From Phialocephala subalpina (taxonomy: Eukaryota; Ascomycota; Leotiomycetes; Helotiales; Mollisiaceae): a stretch of 64,000 bases of DNA. Both the position numbers and the translations under genes were made by a program. Below the pieces are notes generated by a model. The model was not told where the DNA came from, ran no database searches, and worked only from the letters and a program-made list of their open reading frames with translations. Below, one piece after another: positions 20,884-32,063 of this stretch (position 1 is the first letter of the stretch; every line of letters starts with the position of its first letter). The stretch covers positions 1,628,267-1,692,266 of the forward strand of contig FJOG01000009.1 in assembly GCA_900073065.1 (NCBI GenBank), in the 5' to 3' direction.

Positions 20884-22191
20884 ATGGATTCCGATTCCAT
20901 CGTTAACGCCATCGTGCAAAACGTGCGTGCAGCTGCAGACCGGCAGATTGCGGCAGCTATGGCAGCACAGGGTGCCAACACCGGCCCATCACCGTCATTG
21001 AGCGCCCCTTCATTAGTCACAGACAATTTCGATTCACCTCTGTCAAGCGATCAGTATGCAGAGTCACAGGAGAATAAATTGTATCCATCACCAGCAGATG
21101 GCGATCATTCATCACAAGCAGACGGCTTCCATGCACCAATAGCACCTGTGGGTCAGGGTCTAATGGATGGGAACGAGGATCTGGGGAAGTTTGAGATACA
21201 TCCACTTGTGAAAGCTAACATCCCGGGTGGGTGTCTACCTCAATCATTTTCAAACCGAGTACTCATGGCATAGCAGATCCACCTCCAATGAAGTCAATCA
21301 ACTTGCAGGTGGCAGGCGATGACGGATATGAACTTACCACGATTACCGAAGGAGACAGCCATGCCCTACATGCTCTTCTTGAAAAGTTTCCTTACAATGG
21401 GCCTGTCAATGTCAAGAAACCGTGAGTTACTGATTCAATTCCCTTCCTCTTCTCGTTACACTTTGTATCTTATCCATCGTCTTCCTATGGTAACAATACA
21501 TGATACAAACTGACAGCGATCCAGATACACAAACAACTCAGTGTATTACTGGTTCAGAGAGTCGGCATATTTTGCAGACTCGGTTCTCGACCTCAAAACC
21601 AACGAAAATCGCCATTTCGCTCTCTACTCTATGAACCCCCCATTTCGAAAGTCGATTCCGTTCCAAGTCATACGCTACAATGGCGAGCTTGTTGGCCACT
21701 GTGCACTCACTGCAGCCCGAAGTATCAAGCGTGAACATCCAACCAAAAACCAGGAGTATGTGAAATTGACCTTTCTCTTGTCTCCCGAACATCGACAAAA
21801 GAAAGTCATGTTCAAGGCGTGCCAAAAGCTTTTGACATTGGCGGCAAAGGAATATGATGTAAGCCTGGTATACGCCACCTCTGACCTGGCTAATGTGGGT
21901 GCCAACGTCCTGTTGCAGAAGTTGATGGACTGGTCCGAGGCGAAATGGGGACCGAAAGGAGAGTATGATGAAGCAACGTTGCCTGTTCAACGTGAGAATT
22001 ATGAGACGTACGGAGGTAATGGTTATATGGAGGTACGTCGGGGTAAATGGTGGATGTGGAAGATTGGTGGCGACGAGAAAATGAAGGATGTATCTGACGA
22101 CGAGGGAGACGAGGAGTCCAAAGATGGTGAGGGCCCGCCTCTGCAAGAAATGGTTGCCCTCAGCTTAGGCAGCATGTCCCCAGAACAATGA
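20884..22191 (+). CDS. unrecognised protein with possible GNAT acyltransferase fold
   Basis: Three exons: 20884-21226, 21277-21421 and 21525-22191, giving 384 aa; the junctions restore NIPDPPPMKS and KKPYTNNSVYYWFRESAY. The first 110 residues are Ala/Ser/Gln-rich and disordered. The C-terminal about 220 residues look globular. A stretch reading FALYSMNPPFRKSIPFQVI, then GELVGHCAL, then LSPEHRQKKVMFKACQKLL resembles the beta4-alpha3 core of GCN5-related acetyltransferases, but the acetyl-CoA R/QxxGxG/A motif is not clean (EHRQKKVM). The tail is acidic (DVSDDEGDEESKDGEG). A transferase function is only a suggestion. Confidence 0.75.
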
Positions 22192-22308
22192 GTGTGCACG
22201 ATCAAAAGAGTAGGAGCCCGAAAGAGCCAGAGAATAATTAATCATAGAACAGTTCTATTGCCAACCCACCTAATGTTACAATCGTGAAAACAAAACCCAA
22301 ACGTGACC

Positions 22309-24430
22309 TCACGTATCCTTACTTGTCTTCCCTACCAACTTTCCCCTCTCTTCGTCGTCACTCCCCTCATCACTCCACCGATCATTCTCATCCCCAACCG
22401 CGAAGATAGTCTCTCCATCCAGACTCTCTCTCGGAATCTCCTTCGCTGTATTCGACGCAGGAGGAGGATCATACCTCGGCCCCTCATTCCCCCTACTATT
22501 CACCGCACTGTTCTCAACATCATCCTCATCCTCATCATCTGCCCCAAAGTCCGCAATCTCAAACCCCTCATCATCCTGCGCCAACTCATCACTCATCGCA
22601 AACCTCCTATTATTCGCCGTCGGTCTCCACAAATAAGCAACAAACACCACATCCGCCAAATACACCAGATTCAACCAACCATCTAGAATAAACCATCTTG
22701 TTTTCCAATGGAAAGGGACGAAGTCTGGGTCAGAGGCTGAAGCGAAAGTGAAGGAGTTGAAGAAGAAAAAGCCGAAGATTATGGCGATTGAGGCGAGGAT
22801 TGCCCACCAGAGGTAGCGGTACATGGATTCTTTTTGGGTTTGTTTGCGTTCGCGCAGGTCTTTGATGGTTGCGTTGAGGGAGTTGAGGGTCCAGACGTAG
22901 AAGGCGGTTAGGGTTCCTGCTAGGGGGAGGATGACGAAGAGGACTAGGGGACCTGTGATTGTATTAGTTCCATTCGGGACATTGTAATGAAATCAATAAT
23001 GGTAGAAGATGGCAGTCAGGAAAAAATTAGAGTTGTTGTTATTTTTAGTCTTCATCGAGATGACCTCAGGGTTAAAAAGATAATCATCATTTTGCCAGTG
23101 TATGAGAAGGGGTAAAGAGTCTGATGCTTACCAGCATTTTCGGGAGTAACAGTCAAGCTTGCAATGGAGTAGATCAAGCCGAATACGAAGTGAGCTCCAG
23201 CGAGCCATCGAACATAGATCATGGTCTTGCCAAGACTAGGCTTGACAACACCATAGCCCATGCAGACAATGAGCAGTAGGAAGAACGAAAATGAGTTCCG
23301 TCCTGCGTTGAGGATAGCGACAATGATCATCAGAACCTTGGCACCGAGATTGGAGCCATTGCGGTTCAAATAGTCTGAGAATGTCAGTGTGAGGTTCAGA
23401 TATTGAGCAAGAGGTGTGCATACCATAGAAGCCCCATGTCATCAGCATCTCTACAATCAAGAATATGATGATTGCTGTAATGTAATTCTGCACAGGTACT
23501 AGACTATTGTTAGTACCTTGGTAGGGAGAGCAGTCTGGGTAACTTACAGATGTCATGTCTATGCTGGACATACAAGAAGGCCCAAAATCTAACAACCCAG
23601 TTAGTGACGTGGCATCGAAGTTTCGAAGTTTCACTTACGCTCCAATGACAGCATAAACAATCGTGATGCCGCCATAAAACGGAAGCTTGGCGATCTGGGC
23701 AGCTGGAAGCTCTCCATAAGCGTTTCGAAATTCCACCGTCGCCGTATATTGCACGTCTGATGGAGAGTAGGCAGTAGTCCCAACGCAGTAATAGCCCGTC
23801 TTCTTGATTTCATAGTTGATTGGCAGACCAGGGTCTTTCAAATGTACCGCCTGGGTAAATAAGAGATTCTTCGAGAGATCTGTTGCATTTGGCGCTAAGA
23901 TAAATTCTCCTGTCTGATTCACATTGCAATATTCGTTATTGATTGTCTCGGGGTCGCAGATGTATTCTTTCTGTGGCAAACATCAGTACAGCGTCATGAG
24001 CTAGAAGCCGTATGCCGTACCTGGAGAGAATCAGGAGTAGGTAGAACTCCAATAAGATCGTAGTCCTTCCACTCAAAAATGACCATACTGGCAATTGGAT
24101 CTGAATCGTCCTCGACGGTCTCTTTTGTAAATTTGACCAAGATGTGTGGTTCGACAGCTCCTCCCCATGTGTTCTGCGAATACATGCCTGCGCCTATATC
24201 CCAGAATCTCGGAGTCAGCGTACTTCTTTCAGACTTTGGGAGAGTCCCAGGGGTAGTGGGACGTTCGAGTGCTCACAGATTTGTCTGTTGTCATTCGACT
24301 GGTCCTGCTGAGGAGGTTAGGGGTAAATTCAAGACTCCAAGACCGTCACACTGACCATTCTCATCTCCATCGCATTGGCTGTCATGGCAGACAGTCCCAG
24401 CAGGAGAAGGCCATGGAGCCAGCTCCTCAT
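22309..24430 (-). CDS. Ptm1 / lung seven-transmembrane (LUSTR, GOST-type) family membrane protein
   Basis: Eight exons: 24430-24356, 24304-24277, 24193-24021, 23970-23639, 23588-23548, 23498-23424, 23374-23132 and 22952-22309; 536 aa with every phase closing. The protein starts with a signal peptide (MRSWLHGLLLLGLSAMTANA) and a lumenal domain with conserved Cys (RQICAGMYSQNTWGG, YICDP, YCNV, GYYCVG). Seven hydrophobic segments follow, and then a cytosolic acidic tail. This layout and the NGSNLGAKVLMI, NAGRNSFSFFLLL and PSLGKTMIYV blocks match yeast Ptm1, a Golgi/endosomal membrane protein of unclear role. Exon 2 could alternatively start 3 nt earlier (24307, adding one Gln). Exons 5 and 6 are among the shortest in the window (41 and 75 nt). 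Confidence 0.9.
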
Positions 24431-24768
24431 GTTTGCTCGTAGCCTCGAGGCTGATACCTGTATCCTTCGTTCTGTCTCAGGGTCGGCAGCTTCGGGGAGT
24501 CGTGATAGCTAAATCGTAGTTCATGTGTCCATCAAGAGCTGATCCGCAATGTCCGAGAGCAGCTCAGAGTTTATGAAAAGCTGAGAGAATGATGTTTTGA
24601 TAAAGCTGCGACCCATCATAAATTCGGGAATGGATAGGTGTTGCGCAAGCAGGGCGATGTGGGTCCGTGCCGTGGAAACGCCAAGAGACGAGGCTCTCAC
24701 GCCTTGCATTGGAGTCATCAAGAAATTTTACCAAACCTTGAGTCTCGACGCAACTTGATTCCAACTTG

Positions 24769-25961
24769 ATGGCAGATCCTGAGATGTCGGTCGCATCTAA
24801 TGGCTTGCACATAATCTGCAAAAGATGCAATGTCGACGAAGCAATACAACTCATACGGACCGAGAAAGTCTGCTCGTAGGTTTATTCCTCCTCTCCACAT
24901 AAATGTCCAAACTGACTTTGACAAGGAAATGCTTCTGCCAGTATGTCACAACAAAAGCCATCAAGCGCATGGAGACATACAAGATGAGAGGTTCTGTTAA
25001 AGTTGCCAGGAAGCTCTTGCTTCCTCTTTCCTTCGGACCATCCTCTGCTTCTCTCTTGCATATCCTCGACGGACACCTACAAGGACAATACGATCGCATG
25101 AACCGAGCTGCATACGAATTATTCGTTGTTCATATCGACCAATATGTGGATGAGAAAGACCGAAAGGATTCCGAAGCTTTGTTGGAAAAGTATAAAGCTC
25201 GCTTTCCAAGGCATACATACATCAGTCTCGGTCTCGAAGAAGCTTTGAGGCTCGAGAGCATAGACTGGAAGTCGTTGAATCTCCCAATACTCCCTGAGGA
25301 TGAGTCCGAGAAGCCGGCAACAGAAAGGCTGCAGAACATGATAGGCTCCATGCCATCACCTACCTCAAGGACGGACATTATCGCCACATTACTCACCCGA
25401 CTCTTAGTGGACGTCGCAAAGAAAAATGCTTGCGAAAGCATATTATTTGGAGAGTCTACAACACGACTGGCCGAGAAGACACTCACCGAAACTGCAAAAG
25501 GACGTGGCTTCTCCCTACCATGGCAAGTCTCAGATGGAATGTCTACATATGGTGTCGGGTTCAATTATCCTCTACGAGATCTACTAAAGAAAGAACTTGT
25601 GACTTTCTCTTATTTGACAGTACCTCCTCTTACGGATCTCATCGTTCAGCAAGAGTTATCCTCAAACATATCTGCTTCATCCAAGAACACTACTATCGAT
25701 GATCTCATGGCACAATACTTTGAGACGGTCGAGAAAGACTATCCAAGCATTGTTGCAAACGTTGTCAGAACATCAAGCAAACTACAGTCCTTACCTGTGG
25801 ACGAGACGACGGATTGTGGCCTTTGCGGACTGCCTGTTGAAGAAGGTACCGACGGAATCTATGGGTGGGGAGGAGATCAGAATTCAGTATCACGTCTTCC
25901 ACGAGCAGTTGGCCAGGATAGTGTTTTATGCTATGGCTGCTCTAGGTCTATCAACGGCTGA
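24769..25961 (+). CDS. NCS2: cytosolic tRNA 2-thiolation protein 2 (Ncs2/Ctu2)
   Basis: Two exons, 24769-24875 and 24926-25961, giving 380 aa; the junction restores VCSKCFCQYVTTKAIKRME. With Ncs6/Ctu1 this protein adds sulfur to U34 of tRNA-Lys, -Glu and -Gln using the Urm1 sulfur carrier. N-terminal CKRC and CSKCF cysteine pairs, an LLLPLSFGPSSASLLHIL block with the adenylation-like fold, and a C-terminal CGLCGLP with a CYGC pair match the family. Ctu2 lacks the catalytic cysteines of Ctu1, and none of the PP-loop SGGKDS type is seen here, as expected. It is divergently placed about 340 bp from the Ptm1-like gene. Confidence 0.93.
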
Positions 25962-26107
25962 AGGGTGACAGCTTTTGCCAAATCCAGCCGTATGTCGGCT
26001 TACGAGGCTCTTCCGACGCCTTTCCAGGACGGCTATCATGCGAGATGTCATATATACAAATGGTTCTTAGGATCATCGGATTTAGGTCAGGATGCCTCGG
26101 ATTCGAC

Positions 26108-27193
26108 CTATATATTGTCCTTGACCGAGGTTGGGAGGATTCGATCCTCAAACTTCCTCATCAGCTTGTTGGTCTGTTCGGCCAAGCTGAGAGTCAGGAT
26201 GGTATGGGGCAGAATTCTGGCCAAATGAGGCAGGAACCCCTTGTAGATAGCCAAGAAACCCTCGGTCTTCACTGTCTTTGCAAGACAGTCAAATACACCT
26301 TTGTAAAGGTTGCCGTTTTGGTTGTACATGCGGGACATGATGGTGTCTGTTGATATGAGCTTTAAACGAGAGCGAGAGCGAGAGCAAAGATGCGAGAGCT
26401 TACCTGGAGGATGCATCACGCAACAAACCACGAAACCACTTGCAGTACTGCTTGCCAGATGCAGCGCTGGTCCTTCCTCCATTCCAAGATGCTTAACCAG
26501 CCTTCTCTTCGCAAAGAAGTACGTTGGCAATTGAACCGAGCTCCCAAATCCCGTTCGTACACAAGCAGCTCCCACTCCCCGATACAACCCCCTAACTCCT
26601 TCAGCCTTGAAGATCTGACGCATTCCATCCACAGCATTCTTATACTGATGCTGCGTCCCAACTGGTGCAAACGGAGAGAAGCTCTGTAATCTCGTCTTCA
26701 CCAAAAAGAACGGACTTCCAGCAGCAGCACCCAGTATTCCAGACGTAGCTCCTGCAAATACGTTGATTCCTAAACTTTGTGTCTTCGAGTCTGTGTATAT
26801 GGCGGTTGTGAGGGTTTGCCGTATTGGTTCGTAGAAGCCTAGTCTGCAGCCATTGAGGAGGATTTGGTAGATGTATGCTGCCCCAATCCCGCGGTAGATA
26901 CCTCGAAGTCCCTCATTTCCGACAATCACTCTGACGCCGTGGATGGGTCCCTTGTATAGTCGCGGTTGTAATCCTTTCTCTTGAAGCTCGCCCTGAAGTT
27001 GCATGCGGATTTTGACTGTTTCGAAGGGATGGGTCGCGGTCACTATTCCTTGTATTAAGAATGGGATCATTTCTCCGAAGAAGTCGACTTACCTGCCCCG
27101 CAAGCAGCTATGCCACCAGCAATGAAAGCTCTATTCCCATTAGCAGATGTCCTTACCTCCCAAGGAATCCACTCACCCCAACGTAGTAGCCAT
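26108..27193 (-). CDS. OAC1: mitochondrial oxaloacetate carrier (SLC25 family)
   Basis: Four exons: 27193-27177 (17 nt), 27130-27093, 27042-26404 and 26346-26108, giving 310 aa. Three carrier repeats are visible through their signatures: HPFETVKIRMQLQG, SPFFLVKTRLQS and the degenerate third repeat CVMHPPDTIMSRMYNQ. The opening LGAFIAGGIAACGAVTATHP and GAAYIYQILLNGCRLGFYEP match Oac1/SLC25A34-35. Oac1 moves oxaloacetate, sulfate and related anions across the inner mitochondrial membrane. The third intron carries a short GAGAGC repeat tract (about 26367-26386). Sense composition moves from C-rich in the 5' half to G-rich in the 3' half. Confidence 0.94.
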
Positions 27194-27675
27194 GTTTGCA
27201 GCAGGAAAAGAAGCTCTCCTCTGCCCTCCAAAGAGGGCTTGAAATTTCTGTTATCGCACCGCCAGCTTGTAAGACGCCGGCCACGACAATTAATAGGTCG
27301 TACTCGAGTAGGCTTTGTAGGACAATGAGGGTTACAAAGCTGACTGTGTCGCCTCAAAGATAGGATGGACACCTTTTGCCAATTTCCGTTATTATTTTTT
27401 TGGTGTTGCTGACAAGCATAGCTTCGGCCTGCGTTGCGTTGCGCTGCGTTCTGTCGCACAAGGGTCCGCAGCTCCTCGGCGGTATCGGATGATATGCCAA
27501 GACACGCTTGCATAGGTGAACAGTGTCACGTGCTTACGCGGATATCTGATTTGAGGAGTTCGTTTGGCTCTTCAAGCGGCGCGCAAACAATACCAACGTT
27601 ATGTCTCGGTCCATTGAAGAACCTTAATCTATTATCTACCTTCATAGCGACAAGTGGGACAAGAAATCTGCAAAG

Positions 27676-28947
27676 ATGTCTTCAACACCAATGCAAATCG
27701 ACTCCCCTATGGGAAATGGCATGGCAGCAAGAGCCAACGGCGTTCAGTCTCAAGCAACAGCTATCCTTGCTGAGATGATTCCGATCTTCCGTCCAACCAA
27801 GGTACGCTTCTCGCCTATCTTTTGATATCAAGCTCACGAAGTACAGCACTACCGTCGCGAAGCTCAGATTCCCGGCGCAAGAGCCACTGCCCCAACCACC
27901 ATTACCTCTCTCGACTTCGACGATGAGGGCGGCTTACTTCTCACGTCTGAAAGTGACAATAGCATGCAAATCTACAGCGTCAAAGAAGGCAAACATCACA
28001 AAACATGCCTCAGCCACAAGTACGGAGTCGCAAATGCGATTTTCGGTCACGCGACAGGATGCATTATCCATTCATCCACTAAGCTGAACAGTACACACCC
28101 TCTCCATCTCCTGAAGCTTGAACATGTAAGTTGATATATGATAGATACAATCCGCTACCTCTCCACCCACGATAACTCCTACCTGCGCTACTTCGAAGGT
28201 CACGAAGCAGAAGTCACGTGTCTCTCTCTTCACCCCGGCCAAGACACCTTTCTCTCTTGCTCGTACGACAACACTCTTCGCATCTGGGACTGTGCCTCCA
28301 AGAATGTATCCGGACGTCTTGATCTCCACGGTGCTTCTCTCTCAGCCTGGGATCCTTCTGGTCAAGTCTTCGCGGTTGCATCTCCTACCGCTGCTGCAAT
28401 CCTCTTGTATGACTTAAGAAATTTCGACAAGGCCCCTTTCGCAAGCTTTGACATGCTACCCCATGGAGCAGATATGAGCGAAGGACTGAATAGGGGATGG
28501 AATAAGTTGGAGTTCAGCAACGACGGGAAACACCTCTTGCTCGGCACTAATGGCAACTCTCACTTCCTCCTCGACGCCTTTGACGGCCATGTCAAAGCCA
28601 ATCTTCGTCGGGACCGAGGTGGCGTTCAGAGACTTGGGCCAGGTGACCATAATCCTGAGAACATGGATTCGACTTCGAACGAGTTTCTGTACCCCAGTAC
28701 TGGAGATTGTTGCTTCAGTCCTGATGGAAAGTATGTGCTTAGCGGAACTCAACAACGCAATGTTCTTGTCTGGGACACGTTGGCTAGCTCGATCAGCTCG
28801 ACTGAGGCTTCGAAGTCTCTTTCAACGGTTCATGAGCTGGATTATACGGGCGATTCGGCTTTGATTGCGTTCAATCCGAGATATAACATGTTTGCCACTG
28901 CGGATAAGGAGGTTGTGTTCTGGTTGCCAGATCAGAGTCTAGCTTAG
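27676..28947 (+). CDS. SWD2: WD40 protein Swd2 / WDR82
   Basis: Three exons: 27676-27801, 27847-28090 and 28145-28947, giving 390 aa. Swd2 is shared by the COMPASS/Set1 histone H3K4 methyltransferase and the cleavage-polyadenylation factor. WD repeats are recognised by FEGHEAEVTCLSLHPGQDTF, LSCSYDNTLRIWDC, CCFSPDGKYVLSGTQQRNVL and VHELDYTGDSALIAFNPRYN; about six to seven blades are possible. The N-terminal 40 residues are low-complexity. The second intron's donor (GTACAC) is weak. A nearby GTAAGT at 28126 would leave an intron of only 19 nt and was not used. Confidence 0.94.
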
Positions 28948-29551
28948 GTGAATAGATCGAGGTGCTGAGAGATGGGAGGCAGGAAGAGGAGACTTGTCTA
29001 GCATGGTGGGATACCCAAAAGTCGACTGGCAATGGGCGTTTCGGAGTTGGATGGCATTGCATTTTCAGCAGAAAAGTAATATCTTCTCATTGTGTAATAT
29101 AGTGTGAGTATAAAAGTTTTTTGCCTGAATGTCTGAGAATGGTAACTAATTTTTCCTTTCTCAAAGTCGGGGCCTCAGCTCTCTTACTTTGAGCAGACCT
29201 TATTCCATCAAATTTCAAGTTCAGATAATGTAGAGGAAGAAAGCAGTTGTAACTTCCTGTGTCGCCAAAAGGCATGGATCCTTCGAGCAAGGCTCCGACT
29301 TTAGAGCATAGCCTCATTGAATCACAGTCAGGGCGGTGATTCACGACCTCCATGAACGTATCCTGGGACCGGAACGATTCACAGCCCATTTTCTTGTTCA
29401 AAATTTGCATAAAAGACCGAGTCTCATCATACGCTTTACCTCTTCTCCATTCCCCATAACATCTTTTCCTCGACTCATTCTTCCTTCAAATCATCCATCA
29501 TCAGCAACTACAAATCCAATAACCCAAAAGAAACAAGCTTGGAAAATCAAC

Positions 29552-31060
29552 ATGTCTTCAGCACAAACCCCAACTCAGTCCCCTCTTCCTCGCATCGAGA
29601 TCTCCTCTTTGCAAACCATAGCTAGTGAAGCCAGCGTTGTCTCCGAGGAGTTTACAAAGACACCTTTGAATTCACCGCAAGATGTGATTGTTTCGGATGA
29701 TGACAATATCAGTAAACAGAACATTGCCAGTCCTATAGAGCCTAAGAAATCCTATGAGGACTCTAGGGAGACCATGGATGAACTATCTCACGAAGAATAG
29801 TAAGTCTCGATATACCCACACTTCATTTAGGATGTGCAAAGGTAATGACAAATACAGGTTCAAGCAGAACGAGTTAACCCTCCTCATTTCCCTCGCACAC
29901 CTCATCGCCGCCCGCAACAAAGCTGCCCGGCAATCCGGAGGCGAGGCGGCTGTCTCTGGAAAGAACATATTCATCCATGAGTTCGACTCCGAGTCCTCAA
30001 ATCTCGCCGAGCTCTACTTTTACTACAACGAGGTCTGTCTAAAGGCCATGAATTGCATTGAAGAAGGCCCATACTAGTGGTCTTACGAAATACAATTGCC
30101 TTCCAACTCTTCCTTCAGGGTTCCAAGACACAAACACTGAAGAAAATCGAAAGGCCCTTAGCCAACCCCGCTTTGTTCAACTCATGGAAAGCTCCCATGG
30201 CAATCTTTGGAAGTCACTGAATGTCGAAAAGATCCTCGAAAGGACCAACGACGTTTACGAATACATCCTCGAAAACGACATGGAGCAGGATCACATGAAC
30301 CCCGCCTGCTTCAATCGAGGGGGTCATGTTTGCAACGACTCGATTTGTCGTCTTGACAACAAAGATTGATCAAAGTCATGGAAGCCCTGAATATACCAAA
30401 AGGTACATGGACTATGGTCTAGAGGAGCTCTCGGAGCAAGATCCAAAAGCTCATGATGCTACCAATAGCTTCGAATGCATCAATATCATGTTGAGAAAGG
30501 GTTGAAGAGCTTGGAGGAACACATGGCGCATGCGAGAGAGAAGGACCAGCGAAAATCCAGCGCCATCTTCGTGAAAGAATCTGTGACTGCCCGCCAGCCG
30601 GAACTTCTGATGCGCCCGGATGGGCGCTATTCGATCTCATGAGTCAGGTATACCTCTTCATATTCAGACTGAGATTGAACGACAAACTTGACGTGCACTA
30701 CGATCATATCAAAAATCGATCTCTATCAACCATGCGTCCTCAAGACAATGCAATTACCGGTCAGGGAATCGATTACCTAGGCTGGCATCTCTCTTGGTAC
30801 TCGAAGAAAGAGCCAAAATTGAAGCCAACGGATCCAAAGTAGGTGTGGTAGCTCAAAATTGGTGCCAGAAGGGAAGACAATGACTCTATGGACACTTGCG
30901 AGTTGATGTGGAGAAACTACCAAAAGGAAGCCAAAAAGGACGACTGCCTTGAATTTTACATGCCCCCAGAGTTCAGAGCTGCGAAGATAGAGGAAGACTA
31001 AAAAGCTTTGACTGAGTCTTGGATTAAGGAGGTTATCCAACCTGTTGCCGACTACTTCTT
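29552..31060 (+). pseudogene. broken lineage-specific gene, unrecognised
   Basis: A good start (ATG 29552, AACATG context) opens a Ser/Thr-rich frame to a TAG at 29799. The GTAAGT donor immediately after it cannot rescue the frame, because every downstream AG is followed by G and would recreate TAG. Coding-like segments then continue in changing frames: 29860-30077 (contains LTLLISLAHLIAARNKAARQ), 30058-30369 (contains FVQLMESSHGNLWKSLNVEK), then 30500-30640 and 30639-30842. Together they look like one original protein interrupted by stops and frame shifts. No known domain. An unusual multi-exon structure cannot be excluded. Confidence 0.45.
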
Positions 31061-31329
31061 CTTTTAAGCAAGGATAGAAGTTCTCTGAAGCTTCACTCGT
31101 CAGCTATTACTAAGGCTTGGGTGTGCTAGAAGAAAGGGCTAGCCCTGCAATAAAAAAGCAGTTGATGCAGAAAAAGCATACTAAAAGATATTGTCATGCT
31201 CGATTATCTCATTCATCACTTCTGCTACCAAAGAGCAGCTTGCTCTGATTCTAGAGAGATTCTTTGGTCAAGATAAGGATAGGCAAGTTGACTTCAATGC
31301 AGCGGTATACCTGAAGCAATAGAAGGCGA

Positions 31330-31990
31330 AGCTCAAATCACTCATAACCCATGCGCTGGTCCTCTTACTCGCTGCACAAGGCACTTACGGTACTCCAGGC
31401 CTTCGAAATTCCAGCAGTCCAGCCATCCGACTTGCAGCGAAGAAGGCCATTGAGGAGAAAGATGGACTCCGTCTCATTCCACTCGATAGCTTCCTACTTT
31501 GCGAATGCGAGAATGAACAAGAACACAAGCTCCAAATTATTGACGATGTCGCGCGGGGTGATGAGGAGGACAAGAAAGACAGCGCAATTGGCTTTGCTAA
31601 GTTAAGATCAAGGTCTTGAAGGTCGTGGAGACGAAAGGGGAGAGCGACTACAGTTAGCAACGATGGTGAGATATCAGTCGGGGTGAAGACTCGTGAGGAT
31701 GTGATTGATTGGTGCCTGAGAGGACTTTGAAAGCGAGATTTTGCTGTGGTGTCATCAGCGGTGTCGGTTGATGGCAGAGAGAATATGCTGGCGGGTCTGT
31801 AACATAGATTGCTTTTACGACAAGCTTGCGAGATGTATTTAGACAGGATGAAGAATGCGACGCACGTAAGATCTTACGAAACCAAGAGACTCTGGCGCGC
31901 TGTCGAGGTGCTAATCAACGAAGTTAGATTTGAAAGCAGGGGCGCGAAAGTATATAACATAATACAGATGCTCTTGCACCTTAAAAAGTC
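31330..31990 (+). pseudogene. coding-like remnants, unrecognised
   Basis: A frame from about 31340 to 31619 reads like protein (contains GLRLIPLDSFLLCECENEQE and an acidic segment) but has no usable start and ends at TGA. A second coding-like piece (31806-31990, contains SYETKRLWRAVEVLINEVRF) is in another frame. These may be 3' parts of the preceding broken gene. Confidence 0.35.
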
Positions 31991-32063
31991 TTCATCTAAG
32001 CGTGCAGATGAAGATAGGCCAGGTTACCATGGAGTGGAGAAATGTATTTGCACCTCTTGGTAC

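Noticed and set aside
21538..22146. About 200-codon minus-strand frame opposite the GNAT-like gene
   Set aside because: The plus-strand exon is splice-consistent and protein-like; the opposite frame has biased, non-protein-like composition.
28126..28144. Strong GTAAGT donor before SWD2 exon 3
   Set aside because: Using it would give a 19-nt intron and add unrelated residues; the GTACAC donor at 28091 keeps frame and a normal intron length.
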